NCBI GenBank assembly: GCA_964383465.1 | Contig: CAYLGT010000003.1 | Coordinates: 1-64,000, forward strand | Direction: 5' to 3' | Source of the DNA: CAYLGT01 sp964383465 | GTDB taxonomy: Bacteria; Patescibacteriota; Saccharimonadia; Saccharimonadales; Saccharimonadaceae | DNA length: 64,000 nt | Shown: piece after piece, positions 41,317 to 50,079 of the stretch | How positions within the stretch are numbered: the stretch's first letter is position 1 | Layout of the letters: each line of letters starts with the position of its first letter | Position numbers and translations under genes: made by a program | The notes under the pieces: model-generated | What the model was told of the DNA's origin: nothing | What the model saw: only the letters and a program-made list of their open reading frames with translations | Database searches by the model: none

Positions 41317-42656
41317 AGTGTTCCTCCCTTGCCTGCTTTTTCAGCTTTTACAAATTTCATAACAGCGGCGATAGTGAGCGCAAATAGTACGACATATGCA
41401 GCCGGGAACAGGTATCCAAACGTCGTGATGTCGTGGGTCTTTGTCAGTGCCTGTTCAGTGGTAACGTAGCCTCGTACTGCCCATGGTTGGCGACCGATTT
41501 CTGTCATCATCCAGCCAAGCTCTACAATAAACAGTCCAAACCAGCTCACAACAGCAAATAGTCCGAGCATCAACCTGCTTTTTAGAAGTTCTGGTCGCCA
41601 TTTGCGCGCAGCGAAGTAAGCAGGAATGGCAACAACAAGGATGGTGATGAGAGTCATTTTTATGTCAAAGAAGGTGTGAATGTAGAGCGGAGGCTGAACA
41701 TTTTTCGGTGTGTCGTTTAGCCCCTCAACGGTACAGCCAGGTGAGTTACATGACAGCAGGCTTAGTGCACTTGGAATCTTGAAATGAGGGCCCGCAATCC
41801 CGCCATTGCCGTCAGCCACTCCTCCTACGATGAGTGGGATGTTACCAGAAGTTTCATAGTTCAGCTCGATAGCTGCGAGTTTTTCTGGCTCATGAGTCGC
41901 CAGGTATTTTCCTGTGATATCGGCCGTAATCCATGAACCGATAAAAGCTACGAGTACAAACAACATAATTTTCTGAATGATGAAGTAGTTCAGTTTGTTT
42001 TTGGCGCTACCAAGTTCGCTTTTACGAGTCTTGAAGAGCTTAAATGCATAGAGTCCAGCGATAAAGAGTCCGGCGGCAACATAGTAGCCCGGCAGAGAAT
42101 GGAAGAAGGTCACCAGTGCCGGCGTCGAGAACATGGCAGAGACGACGTCAACATTTGCGAACTTACCATTCACGATGTCAAAGCCGGTTGGCAAGTTCAT
42201 CCATCCGTTGATAGACGTGATGACGTAGGCACTTCCTGTGCTTCCGACGATCACCATGAGACCGAAGAACCAGTGTAGCCACTGCGACACACGCTTACTA
42301 CCCCAGGTGAACATGTAGAGGGATAGGAAGATCGCTTCGATGAGGAAGAAGTAAGTTTCAAACATAAAAGGCAGCCCGATGACCTGTCCACCAAACTTCA
42401 AAATTCCCGGCCAAACGAGGGACATTTGAAGAGCGATAATCGTACCAGACAGAACACCGGTAATCACCAGCAGCGCCATGATTTTTGACCAAAACTTGGC
42501 AACGCTCGTCAGTTTAGGGTCACGTCGCCGAATACCCATCCATTCGAACCAACTCACCAAAATAGGCAGCGTCAGTCCGAACAGTACGAAAATGATGTGA
42601 AAACCCAAACTGTCCCCCATGAGGACTCGGGCCGCGTTGATGCTTTCGCCGTTCAT
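41313..42656 (-). CDS. cydA: Cytochrome bd-like quinol oxidase subunit I
   Basis: The 447-residue protein has nine membrane segments. Expected ligands are in place: H20 (b595) and H186 with M334 (b558). Proton-path residues E100 and E107 and the signature GWMMTEIGRQPW (381-392) are also kept. The quinol-binding loop is of the short type. The enzyme reduces O2 to water using quinol, which could protect against oxygen or support a short respiratory chain. A promoter with TTTACA/TATGCT and an AGAAAGG site precede it. Confidence 0.92.
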   Translation of the reverse strand: MNGESINAARVLMGDSLGFHIIFVLFGLTLPILVSWFEWMGIRRRDPKLTSVAKFWSKIMALLVITGVLSGTIIALQMSLVWPGILKFGGQVIGLPFMFETYFFLIEAIFLSLYMFTWGSKRVSQWLHWFFGLMVIVGSTGSAYVITSINGWMNLPTGFDIVNGKFANVDVVSAMFSTPALVTFFHSLPGYYVAAGLFIAGLYAFKLFKTRKSELGSAKNKLNYFIIQKIMLFVLVAFIGSWITADITGKYLATHEPEKLAAIELNYETSGNIPLIVGGVADGNGGIAGPHFKIPSALSLLSCNSPGCTVEGLNDTPKNVQPPLYIHTFFDIKMTLITILVVAIPAYFAARKWRPELLKSRLMLGLFAVVSWFGLFIVELGWMMTEIGRQPWAVRGYVTTEQALTKTHDITTFGYLFPAAYVVLFALTIAAVMKFVKAEKAGKGGTL

Positions 42657-42695
42657 ACGAACCTTTCTCTTAAGACCTTGTTATTCGATGGTTTT

Positions 42696-42725
42696 AGCAT
42701 AAGCCCGATGGGAGGAGTTTGTAAA
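42696..42725 (-). promoter_or_regulatory. Promoter of the cyd operon
   Basis: On the minus strand a -35 TTTACA (42725-42720) and a -10 TATGCT (42701-42696) are 18 bases apart. The transcript would have a leader of about 35 bases with a Shine-Dalgarno, unlike the leaderless genes nearby. Confidence 0.6.
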
Positions 42726-42730
42726 GTATC

Positions 42731-42841
42731 TCACACTTTCAGTAGCGACCAGGCAAGCGCCGCGAGGATAATAACCGCTGCAATCACTACGACAAGCTCA
42801 AGAAGCGTAAAACCACCCTCTCTCTCGACAAATCGTTTCAT
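42731..42841 (-). CDS. Stand-alone prepilin-like peptide, 36 residues
   Basis: The frame begins MKRFVEREGGFTLLELVVVI and ends in WSLLKV after a hydrophobic helix. This is a complete class III (type IV prepilin) signal: basic leader, G-G cut site, F, T, L, L and Glu at +5, then the hydrophobic stalk, with a stop codon where the globular domain should begin. TATGCT lies 8 bases before the ATG, the leaderless layout. It may be a minimal pilin-like subunit or a decayed pilin gene. Confidence 0.65.
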   Translation of the reverse strand: MKRFVEREGGFTLLELVVVIAAVIILAALAWSLLKV

Positions 42842-42915
42842 ATACTCACAGCATAGCATAGGCATTTTCCCTGATGTATACCGAAGAAACTTTGTTATAC
42901 TTAGGCATAAGAACT

Positions 42916-43755
42916 ATGTGGAAACAAACGCGACGGTACAAAAAAACGGCCGTATCGCTCCTGGGGTGGGGAGTCGTTGTTGCCATGCTTGGTTTTGTTG
43001 TGACCCCTGTTGTCCAGGCGGTCAGTACCATCACCGAAGGCTATGCGACCACAGACACACTTGCCGTCGGCTCCCTGGTCAGTTTGAAAAAAAATAGCTC
43101 TGATGAAGTGATTGCTGCGTCAACTGAATCTGTCGACAACCTGCTCGGTATCGTCGTTAACAGTGACAGTGCCCTTCTGAGTGTCTCGAACGGAAGCAAG
43201 TCTCAAGTGCAGGTAGCAACAAGCGGTACCGTCCCCGTGCTAGTGTCTGATATCAACGGACAGATCAAGCGCGGCGATCACATCACTGCTTCTCCGCTCA
43301 CCGGTGTTGGCATGAAAGCGACCGGAAACGTGCGCATTATCGGGATCGCCCAAGGAGACATGGGCCAAGGGACCAAAGAAACGTACAAAGAAAAATCGGG
43401 CGCCGAAAAATCAGCCAATCTGTCACAGATACCAGTACTCGTGAATGTCGCCTACTACTTCAAGCAGCCGGACAAAACTATCATTCCTAGCGGAATTCAA
43501 AACGTTGCAAATGCGCTGGCTGGCAAAGAAGTAAAAACTCTGCCTATTTTGATTAGTGGTGGTATCTTTCTCATTACCATGGTGGTCGTTATGAGTATCA
43601 TTTACTCCATGATTCGTAGTAGCATAATCTCTGTAGGCCGTAACCCAATGAGCCAAGCTGCCATCTATCGTGATCTGCTGCAGCTGTCGGCGCTTGTGCT
43701 TGTGATCTTGACTATCGGCGTCGCATCAATCTATATGGTATTAACGAAACTATGA
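42916..43755 (+). CDS. Exported beta-domain protein with a subunit c-like membrane hairpin
   Basis: The start at 42916 (MWKQTRRYKK) follows TATACT by 14 bases; this gives 279 residues. A signal/anchor segment lies at about 13-35. The exported domain (about 36-185) has VATSGTVPVLVSDINGQIKRGDHITASPLTGVG-type beta motifs resembling tail-fibre cleavage domains. Two C-terminal helices (209-231 and 255-276) are joined by GRNP (241-244), the loop of ATP synthase subunit c. The acid that carries protons in subunit c would fall at Leu262, so it is missing. Its stop overlaps the next gene by four bases. Confidence 0.75.
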   Translation: MWKQTRRYKKTAVSLLGWGVVVAMLGFVVTPVVQAVSTITEGYATTDTLAVGSLVSLKKNSSDEVIAASTESVDNLLGIVVNSDSALLSVSNGSKSQVQVATSGTVPVLVSDINGQIKRGDHITASPLTGVGMKATGNVRIIGIAQGDMGQGTKETYKEKSGAEKSANLSQIPVLVNVAYYFKQPDKTIIPSGIQNVANALAGKEVKTLPILISGGIFLITMVVVMSIIYSMIRSSIISVGRNPMSQAAIYRDLLQLSALVLVILTIGVASIYMVLTKL

Positions 43756-44420
43756 GTGGGAATATGTATTTACAACTGTTTTTAGGCCTGAACGCCTTCG
43801 TACTAGGAGTAGTTGCGACCTGGGCGTATACCCATTGGCACAAACACATTCGTCCCACAAACGCCCCCAAAGAAGTCGAAAACGCTACTGCACACACTGA
43901 GCTCGAACTTCCTGAAGGCTTCAAGGAAGAACTTCTTAGAGCGTCAGCTCGAGACCTAGGTGCGACGCTGCGCAGCACCCGCGCTCATTTTGAAGAGGAC
44001 CTCGACAAAACCGCAAGCCACCTCAACGGCATGTTGGAAAAGTTTGGTTCTGACATCGTCAATGACGAAATGAATCTCTTCCAAACGAGGATCAAAGAAA
44101 TCCGTGAAGCTACCGCGACAAAAATCGATACTGTTCAAAACCAAACTGCCGAACACCAACAGCAGCTTGAAGCGGCAATCGAAGCACGCCGCATAGAGCT
44201 CGAACAGGCACTTGAAGCCGAGATTACCGCTGAGAAGGCCCGCGTGCTCAGTGTGCTCGACACAAAGCTGTCGAACGCAATGACATCGTTTTTGCTTGAA
44301 GCTCTGGAGAGTGAAGTTGACCTGGGCGCCCAGACGCCGCATTTAATTGCTGAGCTTGAAGCACATAAAGATGAACTAAAAAAAGAGGTGGGTCATGGGG
44401 AATCTACACCTACCGCCTGA
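43752..44420 (+). CDS. b-subunit-like stalk protein of the F1-like ATPase
   Basis: The 222-residue protein has one N-terminal membrane segment (about 7-27) and a long charged helical region (about 55-210) rich in Glu, Lys and Ala, the layout of the peripheral stalk subunit b. It is longer than the usual 156-170 residues. Its position between the c-like and delta-like genes supports the role. It overlaps both neighbours. Confidence 0.75.
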   Translation: MSGNMYLQLFLGLNAFVLGVVATWAYTHWHKHIRPTNAPKEVENATAHTELELPEGFKEELLRASARDLGATLRSTRAHFEEDLDKTASHLNGMLEKFGSDIVNDEMNLFQTRIKEIREATATKIDTVQNQTAEHQQQLEAAIEARRIELEQALEAEITAEKARVLSVLDTKLSNAMTSFLLEALESEVDLGAQTPHLIAELEAHKDELKKEVGHGESTPTA

Positions 44421-44883
44421 TATTGTTTCACCCAGAGATGTGAGCGCACTTAGTACGGAGATCCGTGCCTATGCGAAGTGGTTCACGCATAACACCATCA
44501 AAGCAACTGTAGGAGCTCCAACGGGCAAAACCGCCCCTAGCATCAGTCCTGTAACGATTGAGGTCATAAAAACTTGGGTAGGAAGTGGCACACTCACCGA
44601 TGACAGCCTGAGCGAGCTTCTCAAAGCGCTCGAGGCCTTCCGCCGCAGCGCTCCAACGATGACTATAACTCTGGCTGCTCCTGCTGGGGGTGACTTGAAA
44701 CGCACACTCATCACCTGGTGTCGTGAAAATGTGGCCGGCAACATGCTCATCTCGTTTAAATTCAACCGCACACTTCTAGGGGGTATGGTGATACGAGTTG
44801 GCTCGCACGTATACGACTGGTCATTTCGGCGCAAGCTCCTCGCTAGTAACGTGAGTTTTTTGAAGGTACTCGGTGATGTTTGA
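44395..44883 (+). CDS. Delta-subunit-like protein of the F1-like ATPase
   Basis: In this 162-residue protein only the C-terminal part is clearly delta/OSCP-like: NRTLLGGMVIRVGSHVYDWSFRRKL matches the closing beta hairpin of delta, and is given here as GGMVIRVG plus SFRRKL. The N-terminal helical domain that normally binds alpha is not obvious. A GAGGTGG site precedes the ATG. It overlaps atpF-like upstream by 26 bases and atpA-like downstream by 8. Confidence 0.72.
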   Translation: MGNLHLPPDIVSPRDVSALSTEIRAYAKWFTHNTIKATVGAPTGKTAPSISPVTIEVIKTWVGSGTLTDDSLSELLKALEAFRRSAPTMTITLAAPAGGDLKRTLITWCRENVAGNMLISFKFNRTLLGGMVIRVGSHVYDWSFRRKLLASNVSFLKVLGDV

Positions 44884-46417
44884 TAACAGCCTGTTTCAAA
44901 AGCTGGTTGAAGCCGATCGACTAACTGGTGAAGTCGTCGCGGTCAACCGATTCATCGTAGAGGTAAAGGGCCTGGAAGGTGCCTGTGTGGGCTCGCAAAT
45001 TTTGTTTGAAGATGGACAGCGCGGCATGGTTCGAGAAGCCTATGGCGACCGAGTTATCCTCTACAACATCGACACCGAGAATTTAGCACTCGGCAGCCTG
45101 GCTGTCGTAGAGTACGATGAGCTGCAAGTTCCGGTCGGCCGAGAACTTATCGGCCGAGTTGTTACCCCAATGGGCGTACCGCTCGACGGGAAAGGTCCTG
45201 TCGGCGCCAGTAAGACTTCTGGTATCTTTACCCCTGCCCCAGGCATCATGGATCGTAAAATGCTCGATGAACAGCTCGCGAGTGGCGTGTCGGCTGTTGA
45301 CAGCTTCTTCCCTATTGTCCTTGGGCAGCGTATCGCTATCCTGGGAGACAGTAAGTCTGGAAAAAGCGCGTTTCTCTCCCAGCTCAGTGCCTCTCAGGAC
45401 GGACTCGACCGCATCGTCGTATACGTGCTCATCGGCAAGCGTAAAGTTGACGTCGAAAAGCTGACACGCGGACTCCGCGACTCTGGAGCCATGGAGCATA
45501 CAATCGTCGTCCAGGCAGACATCTTCGACAGCCTAACGCAGAGCTACCTGGCGCCTTACGCGGCCTGTGCAATGGCGGAAGAGTTGTGGTACAACGATAA
45601 CCGCGACGTGATTATCATCTACGACGACCTCAGCTCCCACGCCGAAGCCTACCGCCAGCTAAGCTTGTTACAGGAAGTTGACCCGGGACGCGATAGCTAC
45701 CCTGGTGATATCTTTTACACTCACAGCTCCCTGCTGGAGCGTGCCGGAAAACTACTCACCACCGGCAAAACCCTCACGAGCCTCCCGGTCATCCTGACCC
45801 CAAACGATGACATCACCGCCTACCTACCAACCAACGTCATGTCGATTACCGATGGTCAGATCATCTTTGACCTCGGCTATTTCCGAAAAGGTGTCCGTCC
45901 TGCCGTAAACGCCGGTCTATCCGTCTCGCGTGTCGGTGGTCAGGCGCAGACTAAACGACAAAAACAACTTTCGACCGCCCTCTTTAAAGCCCTCGCCTCG
46001 TACAGGCAAGCTGAGGAATTTTCTCACTTCTCGAGTCAGTTGAGTGCGGAAACACGTCTCGACCTCGCCCGAGGTAAGCACCTCTATGAAGCGCTTCTGC
46101 AGCCTGTCGAAGAGCTGTTCACCCTCACCCAGCAGCAACTCATGCTCGAAACGATCATGAAGGCAGACGATGATCGTCCAATCGACGTAGCAGGCCTCCG
46201 TGCTGCAGTGAAAGCTCGTTCGGGTGAAATAAGTACCGAGGAGGATTTCGACCGTATCGAGGCAGAATTCCTCACGCAATTTAGGCCGGAGCCACTGCCG
46301 ACACCAGAAGAAATCGCCGCCCAGCAAGCAGCCGAGGAAGCTGCCGCAGCCGCCGCCGAAGAGCCAAAAGACAAGAAGAAATCGAAGAAAAAAGACAAAG
46401 AGGTGAAAAGTGCGTAG
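44876..46417 (+). CDS. atpA: F1-like ATPase alpha subunit
   Basis: The protein has the beta-barrel, nucleotide and helical domains of F1 alpha. The P-loop reads GDSKSGKS (about 157-164) instead of the usual GDRQTGKT. The C-terminus carries an Ala-rich, then Lys-rich tail of about 35 residues (KDKKKSKKKDKEVKSA) not usual for alpha. A GTG one codon upstream (44873) could also start it. It is part of the overlapping gene series and likely forms the hexamer with the beta subunit at 47273. Confidence 0.88.
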   Translation: MFDNSLFQKLVEADRLTGEVVAVNRFIVEVKGLEGACVGSQILFEDGQRGMVREAYGDRVILYNIDTENLALGSLAVVEYDELQVPVGRELIGRVVTPMGVPLDGKGPVGASKTSGIFTPAPGIMDRKMLDEQLASGVSAVDSFFPIVLGQRIAILGDSKSGKSAFLSQLSASQDGLDRIVVYVLIGKRKVDVEKLTRGLRDSGAMEHTIVVQADIFDSLTQSYLAPYAACAMAEELWYNDNRDVIIIYDDLSSHAEAYRQLSLLQEVDPGRDSYPGDIFYTHSSLLERAGKLLTTGKTLTSLPVILTPNDDITAYLPTNVMSITDGQIIFDLGYFRKGVRPAVNAGLSVSRVGGQAQTKRQKQLSTALFKALASYRQAEEFSHFSSQLSAETRLDLARGKHLYEALLQPVEELFTLTQQQLMLETIMKADDDRPIDVAGLRAAVKARSGEISTEEDFDRIEAEFLTQFRPEPLPTPEEIAAQQAAEEAAAAAAEEPKDKKKSKKKDKEVKSA

Positions 46418-47276
46418 GGCGAATGTTATCGAGAAAGATGCCGCAAGCATCGAAACACTCAAAGACCTGACCAACGTCTTCGAGAGTCTGGCAAGCACCC
46501 AGGTGGCCAAAGTGAAGACTAAAGCACAAATCAGTCAGGAATTCTTTAACCTACTCTGGCAGCGCTACACCGCACTTCGCGTTGACCCAGCCAGTCGCAT
46601 CGGCACCCGTGACATGGGTGGTAATGGTCGACGCGTCTCAATCGTCATTTCTGCCGAGGCCGGTCTGAGTGGTGACCTAGACATGCGCATGATCGAGGTG
46701 ATGCAACGCGACTTTGACCCAAAAACTACCGACGTCATCGTCCTGGGTAGCCACGGAGCAAACCAGCTTTCGCAGCGCGGCATACCGTATATCAAATTCT
46801 TCCAGGTGCCTGAGTCCGATGACTACATCGACGTCAGCCCTATCATCAACACGGTTCTCCCCTACGACGAAACGACGGTGTATTATTCTGAGTATCTCTC
46901 ACTGGGACAGCAAGAAGTTCGAAGCATGAACCTTGTGACCCATATACAAGCCATGAGCGACGATATCCCGGACAACGTCATGACTGACGCTGACACAATT
47001 TTTGAGCCGTCACTCGAAGAAATTGCCGATAAAATGGAAGTAACCATGATGAGCCTGGCTCTGGCTCAGTCAATTCTACAGTCAAGTCTCGCGCAAGCCG
47101 CCAGTCGTTTCAATGCCATGACCGTCGCGGAAGATCGTGCAGGTGAGCTGCTCGGAGAGTATAAACTTGAATACCACCGCGCGAAGCGTAGTGAAAGCGA
47201 CCGTCGTCTGCGAGAGGTCCTTGTGGGCATTAAAAAGAAGCGTCGCGAACGTGCAATGAGTGGAGGCAATTCATGA
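46410..47276 (+). CDS. atpG: F1-like ATPase gamma subunit
   Basis: This 288-residue protein begins with GTG, overlapping the alpha stop. The N- and C-terminal helices that form the rotor shaft are recognisable (the C-terminus has ASRFNAMTVAEDRAGELL and a basic end), with a Rossmann-like middle. The conserved opening I-x-S-V-x-x-T-x-K-I-T-K of typical gamma is changed to IETLKDLTNVFESLA. This again marks a divergent F1 branch. Confidence 0.82.
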   Translation: MRRANVIEKDAASIETLKDLTNVFESLASTQVAKVKTKAQISQEFFNLLWQRYTALRVDPASRIGTRDMGGNGRRVSIVISAEAGLSGDLDMRMIEVMQRDFDPKTTDVIVLGSHGANQLSQRGIPYIKFFQVPESDDYIDVSPIINTVLPYDETTVYYSEYLSLGQQEVRSMNLVTHIQAMSDDIPDNVMTDADTIFEPSLEEIADKMEVTMMSLALAQSILQSSLAQAASRFNAMTVAEDRAGELLGEYKLEYHRAKRSESDRRLREVLVGIKKKRRERAMSGGNS

Positions 47277-48730
47277 AACCTCAAATAGCTAGTTGGGTCG
47301 GCACCATCGCCACCATTCGCGGTCTAACCGTTGAAATTGAACTCACCAGTGAGGACAAGCCAGACACAAAAGAACTTCTGGCGGTTGAAGGTCATCCAGA
47401 GATATTTCTGGAGGTCAACTTCTTCCGTGGCTCACGAGCAATCTGCCTCAACCTAACCAACAGCTCTTTGGTACGCTGCGGTCAGCGAGTTTCGCGAACC
47501 CATGAAAAAGTAACCGTGCCGGTCGGACCGGCTACGATGGGTCGCGTGTTTAACGCGCTCGGCGAACCACTCGACAAAGCTGAACCGATTCTGGAAAACC
47601 GTCGACCAATTACGGTGCCGAGTGGCACGAAAAGCTACCGCGACAGCTCCAAACTGGAGCTCCTCGAAACGGGACTGAAGGTCATCGACTTTTTGACACC
47701 GTTTGTGAAGGGACGAAAAATTGGTGTTATCGGCGGTGCTGGTGTCGGCAAAACGGTCCTCACCATGGAGATGATCCACAACGTCACTCAGAGTAAGGAT
47801 GGTGAGGAAAGTAAGTCGCTGTCTGTCTACTGCGGTGTCGGTGAACGTATCCGTGAAGGTAACGAGCTCTATGAGACGCTGCGCGATACAGACGTGCTCA
47901 AAAACACGGTCATGTTCTTTGGTCAGATGGACGCAACCCCTGCGATTCGTAGCATGGTTGGTCCTGCCGCCGCAACAGCCGCTGAATACTTCCGAGACGA
48001 GGAAGGTCGAGACATCCTCTTCTTCGTCGACAACATTTATCGACATGTCCAGGCTATGACCGAGCTTTCTACCAACCTAGGACTGATTCCATCCGAAGGT
48101 GGGTATAGCCCAATGGTCTTTTCGGACCTACGACGTCTTCAGGACCGACTCGCCAGTACCGAAAAGGGCACCATCACGAGCGTGCAGGCTATCTATGTCC
48201 CCGCCGACGACTTGTCGGACCCGGCTGTGCAGGCTATATCCCAGCAGCTCGACAGTGTCCTTGTACTCGACCGCTCCATCGCCGAACAAGGTATCCGCCC
48301 AGCAGTGAACCTCCTAAAAACAACCAGCTCCCTACTCACCCCAGACATCGTTGGTGAACGGCATTACCACCTGGCAGAACGTGTCCAGGCAATTATGCAA
48401 AAATACGATAGCCTCAAAAACATCATCGCCATCGTTGGTGAAAATGAGCTAAGCCCTGCTGACCGCGCTGACTACCAAAATGCCAAAAAATTGATCCAGT
48501 TCTTCTCCCAGGATTTTGCGGTCGCTGAAAAGTTCTCCGGTAAACCTGGCGAGTACTTCACACTCGAACAAACACTTGATGGCATAGAAGCAATCATCAA
48601 CCAAACACCAGAATCTGAAGACGAAAAGGCGAAAGAGTCAGAAACACAAAAAGGGCCTGGCGACCTAGCAACAATGACTGCCCCCGAGGCAGAAAGTCCA
48701 CCGCAAGAGTCAAAAGATGCCGGAGTCTGA
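47273..48730 (+). CDS. atpD: F1-like ATPase beta (catalytic) subunit
   Basis: The 485-residue protein has the catalytic P-loop GGAGVGKT (154-161), the catalytic Glu191 in GERIREGNELYE, Walker B ILFFVDNIYR and the AIYVPADDLSDPA loop. All ATP-hydrolysis residues I can check are present, so it should be active. The C-terminus has an extra acidic, Pro-rich tail of about 35 residues. It overlaps gamma by four bases and epsilon by 14. Confidence 0.93.
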   Translation: MKPQIASWVGTIATIRGLTVEIELTSEDKPDTKELLAVEGHPEIFLEVNFFRGSRAICLNLTNSSLVRCGQRVSRTHEKVTVPVGPATMGRVFNALGEPLDKAEPILENRRPITVPSGTKSYRDSSKLELLETGLKVIDFLTPFVKGRKIGVIGGAGVGKTVLTMEMIHNVTQSKDGEESKSLSVYCGVGERIREGNELYETLRDTDVLKNTVMFFGQMDATPAIRSMVGPAAATAAEYFRDEEGRDILFFVDNIYRHVQAMTELSTNLGLIPSEGGYSPMVFSDLRRLQDRLASTEKGTITSVQAIYVPADDLSDPAVQAISQQLDSVLVLDRSIAEQGIRPAVNLLKTTSSLLTPDIVGERHYHLAERVQAIMQKYDSLKNIIAIVGENELSPADRADYQNAKKLIQFFSQDFAVAEKFSGKPGEYFTLEQTLDGIEAIINQTPESEDEKAKESETQKGPGDLATMTAPEAESPPQESKDAGV

Positions 48731-48980
48731 CGTACCAACCATCCACGTCATCGCGAGAGCACCGTTTGACGTGTACTTCGAAGGTCAGGCGCAGGCGGTG
48801 TCGGCTCGTAACCGAATCGGAGATTTCGACATACTACCCGGTCATGCCGATTTCTTTTCTATGCTCAGCCCTGGCGATGTCACCATCCAACCTGACGAGG
48901 GGGACACAATCAGTTTTCCAGTCAACAGCGGCATTGTAACCGTTCAGGACAACAAAGTCCTCATCTTCGTGAACGTCTAG
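48717..48980 (+). CDS. atpC: Epsilon-like subunit, beta domain only
   Basis: This 87-residue protein contains the epsilon beta-sandwich (IGDFDILPGHADFFSMLSPG) but stops where the two inhibitory C-terminal helices would begin; ordinary epsilon is about 135 residues. It would bind gamma but could not use the extended-helix brake on ATP hydrolysis. It is the last gene of the operon and its stop abuts that of the convergent gene. Confidence 0.85.
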   Translation: MPESDVPTIHVIARAPFDVYFEGQAQAVSARNRIGDFDILPGHADFFSMLSPGDVTIQPDEGDTISFPVNSGIVTVQDNKVLIFVNV

Positions 48981-49997
48981 TTACTGTACTACCACGTAGT
49001 CGACTGCGTAGCCACCTGGAGGAATTGCGCCATTGATACCTATGCTAAAGCCGGTAGAGCTGCGATTAACATAGACATTACCGATACCACCCCCTACTGC
49101 TCCGAGCACAACATGAGGAATTTGCGCATACGCCTGATGAAATGTAACGGTCGCCACGATACCGCCCGGCGCACCTAGTCCCGTGTTCACTGCGACTGTA
49201 CCGGCAGCATCACTTCCACTGATAGATACTGTTCCGGTAGGTCCGACACCTGGCCCGGCCGTAACGCTCGGTGCGGTTCCTCGCGCTATGATGTGACCAC
49301 CAATCGTTAGTGTGGTGTCAGAAGTCAACGAGCTTGCCTGGAAAGAGCGTACTGTAAGGGTGCCTCCTACAGCCAAGCTACCGCCTATGTTTACGTTGTT
49401 ATTGACAGTAAGTAGCTGACTCATTGTTACGGGACCCTGGAGCCGCGTCGTCCCCACGACTGTCAGATCTTTTCGAAGCGTCAGATTTGTCGCCGAAGCA
49501 TCACCGTTAATCGTAATGGCGTTCACAGAGGTGTCGCCAGCACTTAGCTTTGCGAGTGACGCATCGCCGGCCGTTAGTTTACTGTTGAGGTTTAGCTGGC
49601 CGCCGATGTTGATGTTCTTGCTTACCGTGACATCACCCTTAAATTTACTGTTCGGACCAACAACCAATTCAGCACCCAGGTTCCCTACTGGGGTTTTGTT
49701 GAGACCGAGGCTATTGAGCGTGGCCGGACTCAATACCACAGACTCCTGAGCGATCTTTTCCGCTGTGTCGTTCTGGCCTTTGAGGACGAACCAGATGATA
49801 ACTCCGTTAATTGCTAAAATTGCACCAACGACCAGAAGGCCTATAAATGTCGCTTTGTGCCCAGGTTTGTAACTTCCTCGCTTCGATGGCTTACCCGGAG
49901 TACTAGTAGTGTCAACTTTCGCCACCTCAACATCAACCTGGGGCTTCAAGGCCTCTGGCTCTGGGGCATCAGTCGGTGAATTCGGTTGATTCTCCAT
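48981..49997 (-). CDS. Membrane-anchored surface protein with beta repeats
   Basis: The 338-residue protein has a proline-rich cytosolic N-terminus (about 1-48), one membrane helix (about 50-72) and an outside region of short repeats such as VTVSKNINIGGQLNLNSKL and LTVNNNVNIGGSLAVGG, which suggest a stacked beta fibre of bactofilin or tail-fibre type. A C-terminal globular domain (about 255-338) follows. Similar proteins are common on CPR cell surfaces, with an adhesion role assumed but not shown. It converges on the ATPase operon. Confidence 0.72.
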   Translation of the reverse strand: MENQPNSPTDAPEPEALKPQVDVEVAKVDTTSTPGKPSKRGSYKPGHKATFIGLLVVGAILAINGVIIWFVLKGQNDTAEKIAQESVVLSPATLNSLGLNKTPVGNLGAELVVGPNSKFKGDVTVSKNINIGGQLNLNSKLTAGDASLAKLSAGDTSVNAITINGDASATNLTLRKDLTVVGTTRLQGPVTMSQLLTVNNNVNIGGSLAVGGTLTVRSFQASSLTSDTTLTIGGHIIARGTAPSVTAGPGVGPTGTVSISGSDAAGTVAVNTGLGAPGGIVATVTFHQAYAQIPHVVLGAVGGGIGNVYVNRSSTGFSIGINGAIPPGGYAVDYVVVQ

Positions 49998-50079
49998 AAG
50001 TAGTTCTTATGCTTAGTATAGCGAAGTTCACCTCTTTCGCGCAATCATCTGAGATAACTTGCAAAATATCCTGTTAGAT

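Noticed and set aside
44876..48980. V-type or type III secretion ATPase
   Set aside because: Separate alpha, gamma, beta and epsilon genes in F1 order, and a beta GERxREGNELY motif with F1-type domains, fit F1 and not V-type or secretion ATPases.
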